This document shows, one piece after another, positions 1 to 6,840 of a DNA stretch of 14,981 nucleotides (position 1 is its first letter; every line of letters begins with the position of its first letter). Position numbers and translations under genes: made by a program. This DNA comes from Perkinsus olseni (taxonomy: Eukaryota; Perkinsozoa; Perkinsida; Perkinsidae): positions 1 through 14,981 of the forward strand of contig JABANP010000847.1 in NCBI GenBank assembly GCA_013115135.1, in the 5' to 3' direction. The notes beneath the pieces were generated by a model. That model ran no database searches. It was given only the letters and a program-made list of their open reading frames with translations, and was not told the origin of the DNA.

Positions 1-29
1 ATCTAACCTTCCCTTTACTCGCATGACAT

Positions 30-191
30 AGCCTCGGAATGCCCTGTATCGCATTCATGTTCGGTGGAAACTCATGTCGCGTGGGAGTCGACGGACAAAA
101 GGTTCGACATCAGTCTTCGCGTTTGCCACTGGTAGATTACCAGTGACGCTGATGATCCAAACATATCCTCACTCGGGCGAGATAGTCGTCA
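30..191 (+). repeat. 162-bp direct repeat, left copy
   Basis: This segment is identical by eye to 891-1052, offset by 861 bp. It contains one long-type monomer with the palindrome CACTGGTA-GAT-TACCAGTG at 127-145. Similarity ends abruptly on both sides. The two copies bracket the 280-bp dimers. Confidence 0.85.
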
Positions 192-260
192 AGTGGTCTG
201 TCTCACCTCAATGTGCTCTGGAAACTCATATCGAGTGAAACCCGATGGTTGACGTAGAGA

Positions 261-820
261 AAGGTTGACATGAATCTCTGCTGCTACCAATCAGGCTGAT
301 GATCTGGTCTTTTCCTTACTCGAGTGACGTAGTCGTGAAGTGGTCTTTATCACCTTTGTGTGCTGTGGAAACTCATTTGGCGTGGGAGTCGACGGCCAAG
401 AAGCTTGAGATTACTCTTCGCGTCTACCAATGACGCTGATGATCTGAATATATCCTGGTTCGGGCGGCACAGCCGTGAAGTGGTCTGTATCTCCCCCGTA
501 TGCTGTGGAAACTCATATCGAGTGGGAGTTGACGTAGAGCAAGGTTGACATGAATCTCTGCTGCTACCAATCAGGCTGATGATCTGGTCTTTTCCTTACT
601 CGAGTGACGTAGTCGTGAAGTGGTCTTTATCACCTTTGTGTGCTGTGGAAACTCATTTGGCGTGGGAGTCGACGGCCAAGAAGCTTGACATTACTCTTTA
701 CGTCTACCAATGACGCTGATGATCTGGATATATCCTTATTCGGGCGGCACAGCCGTGAAGTGGTCTGTATCTCCCCCGTATGCTGTGGAAACTCATACCG
801 ATTGGGAGTTGACGTAGAGA
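261..820 (+). repeat. 280-bp dimeric tandem repeat, two full units
   Basis: Units 261-540 and 541-820 are near-identical (for example GAGATT versus GACATT near 408 and 688, and a few other substitutions). A third unit starts at 821 and breaks off near 890, where the 162-bp repeat begins. Homology extends leftward to about 248. Each unit contains two diverged 140-bp monomers. Confidence 0.85.
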
Positions 821-890
821 AAGGTTGACATGAATCTCTGCTGCTACCAATCAGGCTGATGATCTGGTCTTTTCCTTACTCGAGTGACGT

Positions 891-1052
891 AGCCTCGGAA
901 TGCCCTGTATCGCATTCATGTTCGGTGGAAACTCATGTCGCGTGGGAGTCGACGGACAAAAGGTTCGACATCAGTCTTCGCGTTTGCCACTGGTAGATTA
1001 CCAGTGACGCTGATGATCCAAACATATCCTCACTCGGGCGAGATAGTCGTCA
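891..1052 (+). repeat. 162-bp direct repeat, right copy
   Basis: Identical copy of 30-191. It marks the right end of the satellite block; the sequence beyond 1052 (ATGTGACTG onward) is unrelated to the monomers. Its palindrome lies at 988-1006. Confidence 0.85.
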
Positions 1053-1551
1053 TGTGACTGTTAGCAACGAATCTTATGTCTCGCTCGTTCGGAATTCCTA
1101 CGAAGTCAGAATGACAATACACGAAGACATACAAGGGTTACCCATGTATTGTGTAATTGGGTCCCCATTATGGGGAGTCGAATTCATTCATCGGATCAGC
1201 GGCCAGATGGTTTGTTCTTGAGTTCTCAATCCTTAATGTTAGATGAGTAATGTATGACCGTATATTGTTCAGTGAACAATGTTTACTATGTTCCCCTCTA
1301 TATGAGAAACTCAGTAGTGCTTACGCAGTGGAAGCCACACCAGCGCTACCATGCCGTGAATCACGATTCGTAAAGGAATACTAGAGGCAACTCGGTTGCG
1401 TCAACAACGTTGTGTTGGGGCGAGTAGAATGCGACAGTGCATAAGTTAGAGACTACCACTCACCAGTTGGTCATGACGAAGACTGTCAGCTTTCGAAGAC
1501 TGACAGTCATAGCATGGCTGTCGTAGCCGAGTAATTAGACATTAGTAGACA
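1053..1551. other. No gene seen; small palindromes
   Basis: I find no convincing ORF or RNA gene in this 500-bp stretch. Visible structures are a perfect palindrome at 1264-1280 (8-bp arms ATTGTTCA/TGAACAAT around one base) and an inverted repeat at 1481-1508 (9-bp arms GACTGTCAG/CTGACAGTC, 10-base loop). It separates the satellite from the minisatellite. Confidence 0.6.
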
Positions 1552-2956
1552 ATAGGAGCATTAGTAGTAGCCGTCGTGATCATAGGAGCATTAGTAGTAG
1601 CCGTCGTGATCATAGGAGCATTAGTAGTAGCCGTCGTGATCATAGGAGCATTAGTGGTAGCCGTCGTGATCATAGGAGCATTAGTAGTAGCCGTCGTGAT
1701 CATAGGAGCATTAGTAGTAGCCGTCGTGATCATAGGAGCATTAGTAGTAGCCGTCGTGATCATAGGAGCATTAGTAGTAGCCGTCGTGATCATAGGAGCA
1801 TTAGTAGTAGCCGTCGTGATCATAGGAGCATTAGTAGTAGCCGTCGTGATCATAGGAGCATTAGTAGTAGCCGTCGTGATCATAGGAGCATTAGCAGTAG
1901 CCGTCGTGATCATAGGAGCATTAGTAGTAGCCGTCGTGATCATAGGAGCATTAGTAGTAGCCGTCGTGATCATAGGAGCATTAGTAGTAGCCGTCGTGAT
2001 CATAGGAGCATTAGTAGTAGCCGTCGTGATCATAGGAGCATTAGTAGTAGCCGTCGTGATCATAGGAGCATTAGTAGTAGCCGTCGTGATCATAGGAGCA
2101 TTAGTAGTAGCCGTCGTGATCATAGGAGCATTAGTAGTAGCCGTCGTGATCATAGGAGCATTAGTAGTAGCCGTCGTGATCATAGGAGCATTAGTAGTAG
2201 CCGTCGTGATCATAGGAGCATTAGTAGTAGCCGTCGTGATCATAGGAGCATTGGTAGTAGCCGTCGTGATCATAGGATCATTAGTAGTAGCCGTCGTGAT
2301 CATAGGATCATTAGTAGTAGCCGTCGTGATCATAGGATCATTAGTAGTAGCCGTCGTGATCATAGGAGCATTAGTAGTAGCCGTCGTGATCATAGGAGCA
2401 TTAGTAGTAGCCGTCGTGATCATAGGAGCATCAGTAGTAGCCGTCGTGATCATAGGAGCATCAGTAGTAGCCGTCGTGATCATAGGAGCATCAGTAGTAG
2501 CCGTCGTGATCATAGGAGCATTAGTGGTAGCCGTCGTGATCATAGGAGCATTAGTGGTAGCCGTCGTGATCATAGTAGCATTAGTAGTAGCCGTCGTGAT
2601 CATAGGAGCATTAGTAGTAGCCGTCGTGATCATAGGAGCATTAGTAGTAGCCGTCGTGATCATAGGAGCATTAGTAGTAGCCGTCGTGATCATAGGAGCA
2701 TTGGTAGTAGCCGTCGTGATCATAGGATCATTAGTAGTAGCCGTCGTGATCATAGGATCATTAGTAGTAGCCGTCGTGATCATAGGATCATTAGTAGTAG
2801 CCGTCGTGATCATAGGAGCATTAGTAGTAGCCGTCGTGATCATAGGATCATTAGTAGTAGCCGTCGTGATCATAGGAGCATTAGTAGTAGCCGTCGTGAT
2901 CATAGGAGCATTAGTAGTAGCCGTCGTGATCATAGGAGCATCAGTAGTAGCCGTCG
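1552..2956. repeat. 30-bp minisatellite, about 47 copies
   Basis: A 30-bp unit (ATAGGAGCATTAGTAGTAGC followed by CGTCGTGATC) repeats head to tail for 1405 bp with no indels. The first 22 units are nearly uniform, with single variants near 1656 and 1895. The right half carries clustered variants: GGATCA for GGAGCA, TCAG for TTAG, TTGG for TTAG. A block of one TTGG unit followed by GGATCA units occurs at 2251-2340 and again at 2701-2790, exactly 15 units apart, which suggests duplication within the array. Because 30 is divisible by 3 and two frames lack stops, long ORFs run through both strands: a 10-residue Thr-rich repeat on the minus strand (1542-2933) and a hydrophobic Val/Ile/Ala repeat on the plus strand (1576-2979). 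I treat both as by-products of the repeat. Confidence 0.95.
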
Positions 2957-4253
2957 GCTTGGGCCACCCGACGAATTAATGAGGATGGACGGGAGAGTTC
3001 TGCAGCAGAGGGCAACCAACAAAAGAGCAGGTAGTGGCTGCAATCTATCGGGTAACAGTGCGTAGTCTACCCTGAAGCAACAAGACCTTGTAGTTGGAAG
3101 CGACTGCGATAGAACTACCCTCATTCTCATTGCAATTCGTATCCTGCCTAGGCCTTCCGAGAGTGCAGATTCCGCCAGCTACGGGACTCCAAAGCGAGAA
3201 TGTATCACCTGAAGGTGAACAAGTGCCTTTTTCTTCCAATGCGCATCTTGGGAATGTAGGCTCAGCGAACGCTCCAGAACGAAGGGCACATGCTGCACAA
3301 CCAGGAATACCAAGTTCGGTGAGTACCGTGTTACCAAAATAGACGGACTCTCTGGTCGTTCAGGCTAACTCGCAGCCATCCCTGTCGCCATCATCAGCCT
3401 CTTCGACGGGTATGAATTCGGATGGCGAAGAAGAGAGCGGCATCAGCCCAACAACTCGGAAGAGCCCAGGTGCGCAGGCTACGCATTGCGGCGAAGAAAC
3501 GATCTGACATTTGGAAAAATAGTAGATATGAAACACTCTGAGCGGAAACGCGATAAACAGCGTCCATTTATCAGCACAATATAGTTGTTACTTCAGATGC
3601 TGAGAGCAGAACGCCGCCTCTGAGAAAGCGACTGCGCAAGGGCAGAAGGCCAAACTACAATCGCTTACACTATGGCGAATGGTCCTATATCGATCGTTCT
3701 TGAGCCAATTACTAGTGCATGATGCGCTACTCTGTGCAGTGGCACCGTCTTGATCTTTTCGCTTTGGGTTGACTACAGTGCACTCAATCCGTCGCTTATG
3801 TGGCACTGGTGCTTAGCTGTAAGTCACTGCTAGTGGCTTGTGTCGTGAGTTAAATGAAGTCATTCGACTCCAGCGAGTTGGGTGATTCAACTGGAATCCC
3901 TTCACAGTTACTGATGAGTACAAACGAGCTATTTCCCACCTAGTCAGCCATCGGGCATAGGCCAAACGTTGGCCGCCAAAGTATTACACCAATACCAGTC
4001 GAAATCCATGGGATCCACATCAGTTGATAAACCCACAGATGACTCATCTGTCGAAAGTGGATCACGATATGAGCGCGATCTGATAGTAATTGGTATGTTC
4101 TAAGCGAGAATTTCACGCTCACGCTCCCGAATTGCTTCGGCTCTATCGTTGCTTATCCCCCATATCAGCCTTGAGTCTCTCACGAAGGGGGTGGTCGTTG
4201 ACCACAGATGAAAACAACACTTACTAGACTCATTCACCCAGCGGGGCAACGTG
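2957..4253. other. No confident gene
   Basis: Only short ORFs occur here: about 82 codons on + at 3094-3342, 72 codons on - at 3588-3806, and 60 codons on - at 3940-4122. None has a recognisable motif. TCTA frequency is at background, unlike the element to the right. A perfect palindrome lies at 4035-4051 (8-bp arms ACAGATGA/TCATCTGT around one base) and a 6-bp stem at 4191-4205. It could be degraded mobile DNA or unique intergenic sequence. Confidence 0.55.
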
Positions 4254-4333
4254 GAGAAATCTAGGGGCAAAAAGAGAAATCTCGGGGGGGCAAGAGTAAC
4301 CTCGGGGCAACCTGAGTAATTTCGGGGCGGGCG
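4254..4333 (+). repeat. 20-bp G-rich tandem repeat, four copies
   Basis: Four degenerate 20-bp units start at 4254, 4274, 4294 and 4314. Each begins GAGAAAT or GAGTAAC/T and carries a G-run after CTA/CTC/TTC. A further half-copy (GCGGGGCAAC) precedes them. G-runs of 4, 7, 4 and 4 recur every 20 bases on the + strand. Confidence 0.75.
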
Positions 4334-4420
4334 AAAGTACATACCCTTGGCCGAGTGGGTGCACGCAGATACACAGAGCACGCGGACGTTTTTGTGTGCT
4401 GTGCCGATTGAGCACAGTAG

Positions 4421-4451
4421 AAATATCGAATGCTTGATGCATTCGATATTT
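4421..4451. repeat. Perfect hairpin, 13-bp arms
   Basis: AAATATCGAATGC (4421-4433) is perfectly complementary to GCATTCGATATTT (4439-4451) across a 5-base loop. It is the first of a run of inverted repeats ending at 4584. Confidence 0.85.
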
Positions 4452-4493
4452 GAGTTCACGAAACCACGTGATTGGCTCCAAGTCTGCTCAGTC

Positions 4494-4584
4494 CTAGTAT
4501 CCTCTCGATACTAGCGTTCAAGGAACGCTAGTACATTAGAACCCAGCACCATGAGTTCTAATGAACCAGTTGGGTTCATTAGAA
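4494..4584. repeat. Chain of four overlapping perfect inverted repeats
   Basis: Four inverted repeats lie end to end. 4494-4514 has 8-bp arms CTAGTATC/GATACTAG and a 5-base loop. 4511-4531 has 9-bp arms CTAGCGTTC/GAACGCTAG and a 3-base loop. 4534-4563 has 9-bp arms CATTAGAAC/GTTCTAATG and a 12-base loop. 4556-4584 has 12-bp arms TTCTAATGAACC/GGTTCATTAGAA and a 5-base loop. The first pair share CTAG; the last two share 8 bases and so could not fully form together. All arms are perfect matches. Confidence 0.85.
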
Positions 4585-4823
4585 ACCTCTAACTACGGGG
4601 ACTGGGAGTCGGGGCGGTGGCCACGACGGACCTGCAGGCGGTGAGGGCGACAAGGGGCTACGCCGAATGCCCTTCCTGTGGCCTTGCGCCAACAGTTCCT
4701 GCGCTTGGCTGCGCACAGCGGGTACACAACCCCTACGCGTGTAGCGGCCAGCCCAGCGAGGACCTACACCCGGATATCGGGGTAGGTCCGGGCTCACCCG
4801 TAGTCTCGGTTAGTGGGCAGGGT
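4585..4823. other. GC-rich stretch without a clear gene
   Basis: This stretch is GC-richer than its surroundings. Weak ORFs on both strands (4617-4856 on +, 4579-4797 on -) have no recognisable features. It includes an inverted repeat at 4760-4789 (8-bp arms GGACCTAC/GTAGGTCC). It lies where an LTR or primer-binding site would be expected upstream of the retroelement genes, but I recognise neither. Confidence 0.45.
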
Positions 4824-4852
4824 GGGATTGATCGGCTGAGCCGATCAATCCC
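4824..4852. repeat. Perfect hairpin abutting the first ATG of the element
   Basis: GGGATTGATCGGC (4824-4836) pairs perfectly with GCCGATCAATCCC (4840-4852) around the 3-base loop TGA. The second arm ends on the base before the ATG at 4853. In the frame of that ORF a TGA stop lies at 4829-4831, inside the first arm, so translation cannot begin further upstream. In RNA the stem would sit against the start codon. The left edge of the TCTA-rich domain is at the same place. Confidence 0.85.
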
Positions 4853-5953
4853 ATGAATTCTACACCTCCCAATCCATCGCCTGACGACGCGTCTAAACTG
4901 GTCTACTTGCCACCAAGAACCACTTCTACGCCTAGAACAACGAAATTTTCAACAACTCCTCTAAGCCATCCCGTACATTCTACCGGGATGTCCTTCCGAG
5001 CCTCTACTCCTGTTGGTTCTACGTCTACGCCCGAGCTTCACAACGTCGACATCGAGTCCCCCCACGAGGGTAGCTCTGATCGACGTTCACGTTCTCTTCC
5101 GTCTAGGACGTGTTCTACGCCGCATTCCGATGCAGCATTTGTCGCTGATGACCCGCAACGGTCTCACGACTCGGTCTACTTCTCACCGGAGACATCCAGT
5201 CCGTCTATGTCCCCATTATTAGCTCCTCTCTCTAAGGATGCTATACAGCAAGATAGGTCTATTCCTTCATCTTGCCATGAAGTGCACCAACGTATCGAAG
5301 CTCAGACTCTAGACACTCCCAACAAGGCCAAAGGATATCCTCTAAACGGTTCTTCGTCCCGCACTGGTCAAGGTTCAGTTCAACCTGATGGTGGTTCTAA
5401 TACTCCACACTCTGCTAGTGGAGTTCTATCGGTAACACGTTCAAGGCTTCCGAGTTCTACGCCAATATTCGGCTCTAGTTCAGAACATCCTGATCAACCT
5501 GTTGGTGATAACTCTAGCGTGCAAATTATACCCTTCAACATCGGCACGGTGTTTATGACTGGGACTGTTGTTCCTCGAACGCCAAAGTCTAAGGCGGTCA
5601 ATGATAAGACTGGTGATGATAAGTCTATCTCTAAGATCGGCAGATGTAGTCGTAGGGGTAAAGGCTCATCTAATACTCCGAGAGATGGCAACGAGGATGA
5701 TAAAGCTGGTAAATCATCGTCTTCTACTGAAGTCAATGGGCTCGATCCTCAAGAAGATCTACCTTCTACTGACAAGGGTGGCGGCAACGGTGATAAAGCT
5801 GGTACATCATCGTCTTCTATCAAAGGCGGCGGGTATGGTTCTCAAGAAGATCTACCTTCTACTGTCGAGGGTGGTAAAGGCGATGAAAGGTCTACTGGAG
5901 GAGGAGATGAAGGTCTAACCAAGACTCCCTTCCATCAATCCTGTCAATCCTAA
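4853..5953 (+). CDS. Ser/Thr/Pro-rich N-terminal protein of the retroelement
   Basis: A 366-residue ORF, low in complexity and rich in Ser, Thr, Pro, Gly and Asp. It shows no enzymatic motif, signal peptide or membrane segment. The N-terminal two thirds repeat Ser-Thr-Pro groups; the C-terminal third holds two copies of a 31-residue repeat (5699-5884) rich in Lys, Gly and Ser. The start is fixed by an in-frame TGA at 4829, and the ATG directly follows a perfect hairpin. It lies where the N-terminal part of Gag is expected. The frame of the next ORF (+1) opens at 5919, before this ORF stops at 5951, so the two may belong to one polyprotein. An in-frame CCC-T at 5927 lies in the overlap. Codon context shows the same TCTA enrichment as pol (33 occurrences in 1101 bp by hand count). 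Function is inferred from position only. Confidence 0.65.
   Translation: MNSTPPNPSPDDASKLVYLPPRTTSTPRTTKFSTTPLSHPVHSTGMSFRASTPVGSTSTPELHNVDIESPHEGSSDRRSRSLPSRTCSTPHSDAAFVADDPQRSHDSVYFSPETSSPSMSPLLAPLSKDAIQQDRSIPSSCHEVHQRIEAQTLDTPNKAKGYPLNGSSSRTGQGSVQPDGGSNTPHSASGVLSVTRSRLPSSTPIFGSSSEHPDQPVGDNSSVQIIPFNIGTVFMTGTVVPRTPKSKAVNDKTGDDKSISKIGRCSRRGKGSSNTPRDGNEDDKAGKSSSSTEVNGLDPQEDLPSTDKGGGNGDKAGTSSSSIKGGGYGSQEDLPSTVEGGKGDERSTGGGDEGLTKTPFHQSCQS
5699..5884 (+). repeat. 93-bp coding tandem repeat, two copies
   Basis: GATAAAGCTGGT begins copies at 5699 and 5792, and CAAGAAGATCTACCTTCTAC recurs at 5750 and 5843, also 93 bp apart. The period is 31 codons, so the frame is kept. The middle of each unit has diverged more than its ends. 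Confidence 0.85.
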
Positions 5954-5984
5954 TATCGACTCTTCTGACGAGCCCACTCTCAAC

Positions 5985-6746
5985 TTGCTGACTACTGGCA
6001 AGGTTCAGCCTTCTAATTCTCCATCTCAAGTTCGCCATCCTCAACTGTCGATTGGTGCTCATCTATTTGGTAATTCTCTTCAATTACCACAAGGTGCCAA
6101 CAACTTCAACTGGAGAGTGGTTCAAGGAGATGAAGGTCAACTAACCTTGGTTCCTTACTCTATTTCCTCATCATCGGCAACTCCCGATCTACGAGTCCAA
6201 GCTACTGTACCTCCTCCCATGGTGGACATTACAGGGCACAACTCTGGTGACCATGGTTCTACCAATTCGAGTCGAGGATCTTCTAGCCGATCTAGCCACG
6301 ACCACTCCAAGCGGCACCGACAAGATCATGGTTCTACTTCTCCTCGGGAGCACTCGTCCCGAGTTGCTTCTAAGTTCAAGAAGAGTAATCTTCGTCAACG
6401 TCAACATGGTCGAGAGCACGGTTCTGGTACTTCTAATGGTCATTCTCATTCGAGCCACTCCAATTCTACTCGACGTCATCATCAACATCGACGTGGTGGT
6501 TCCCGTTCATCGAGTAGGAGTCCCCCATCTAGGGGATCTCGAGGTTCTCATCGGCCAAGACGACGTCGGCTTTCGAGGTCATCTAGCCACGGTAGTTCTA
6601 GCCCTTCAAGGTGCTCTTCGCACTCGAGGCGCTCCTCACTGCTCTCATCTTCGGGCAGTGACCGAGGCCCTCTAGCCTCCGAAGAAGTCGAGTCAACATT
6701 CTTCTCGATCTCTTCATGGACTAAGCGATCGACATGGTGTCACTAA
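5985..6746 (+). CDS. Ser/Arg-rich basic segment of Gag
   Basis: A 253-residue ORF; the frame is open from 5919, so the ATG at 5985 need not be the true start. Residues 1-75 are ordinary. From about residue 85 to 230 the sequence is a strongly basic Ser/Arg/His-rich tract with many Arg-Ser and Ser-Arg steps, like the SR domains of splicing factors and some nucleocapsid proteins. This suggests RNA binding or packaging, as an inference from composition. It lies between the Ser/Thr/Pro-rich ORF and the zinc-knuckle Gag. The downstream frame (+1) is open from 6676 and itself begins Ser/Arg-rich, so a frame change in 6676-6746 would keep the SR tract continuous. I see no in-frame CCC there. Minus-strand and other-frame ORFs over this tract are shadows of the biased composition. 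Confidence 0.65.
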   Translation: MLTTGKVQPSNSPSQVRHPQLSIGAHLFGNSLQLPQGANNFNWRVVQGDEGQLTLVPYSISSSSATPDLRVQATVPPPMVDITGHNSGDHGSTNSSRGSSSRSSHDHSKRHRQDHGSTSPREHSSRVASKFKKSNLRQRQHGREHGSGTSNGHSHSSHSNSTRRHHQHRRGGSRSSSRSPPSRGSRGSHRPRRRRLSRSSSHGSSSPSRCSSHSRRSSLLSSSGSDRGPLASEEVESTFFSISSWTKRSTWCH

Positions 6747-6840
6747 CGGTCGGTTCTATGTTCCTCCCGAGCGCGCTGTACCCTCTTACCGATCCAGGTG
6801 TCCTGGGTGCAACTCTAAACCGTGCGAGTACAAGATCACT

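Larger units (their letters stand above)
30..1052. repeat. Satellite-like block of ~140-bp monomers
   Basis: A monomer of about 140 bp recurs here. The landmark word TGGAAACTCAT appears near 65, 217, 365, 505, 645, 785 and 927, so spacing is 140 bp in the centre and about 142-152 bp at the edges. Monomers alternate between two types, one with GTCGACGG and one with TTGACGTAGAG after the landmark, giving a 280-bp higher-order unit. The edge monomers are longer because they carry an extra small palindrome (127-145 and 988-1006). Two 62-residue ORFs at 360-548 and 640-828 are the same repeat read twice and are not treated as genes. The block could be centromeric, subtelomeric or dispersed satellite; the sequence does not say which. 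Confidence 0.85.

Noticed and set aside
360..828. Two 62-codon ORFs as paralogous small genes
   Set aside because: They are the same satellite unit read twice, 280 bp apart, with no sign of coding constraint.
1542..2933. Minus-strand 463-codon ORF as a mucin-like protein gene
   Set aside because: It is explained by a repeat length divisible by 3; there is no unique N- or C-terminal domain or signal peptide, and the plus strand is equally open. Kept only as a low-level possibility.
1552..2956. CRISPR array
   Set aside because: The 30-bp units are directly adjacent with no spacers; it is a minisatellite.
3094..3342. 82-codon ORF as a gene
   Set aside because: No motif, no supporting context, and an overlapping minus-strand ORF of similar length.
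3588..3806. 72-codon minus-strand ORF as a transposase remnant
   Set aside because: Several Cys and basic residues are suggestive, but no recognisable transposase motif is visible.
4100..4481. Overlapping minus-strand ORFs of 119 and 83 codons
   Set aside because: They run across the G-rich tandem repeat and the first hairpin and have no domain features.
4579..4856. ORFs in the GC-rich stretch, or a tRNA-derived element
   Set aside because: Open frames here follow from high GC. I could not fold a cloverleaf or find box A and box B spacing.
6189..6675. Alternative-frame and minus-strand ORFs over the Ser/Arg tract
   Set aside because: These are shadows caused by the repetitive codon composition of the SR-rich frame.
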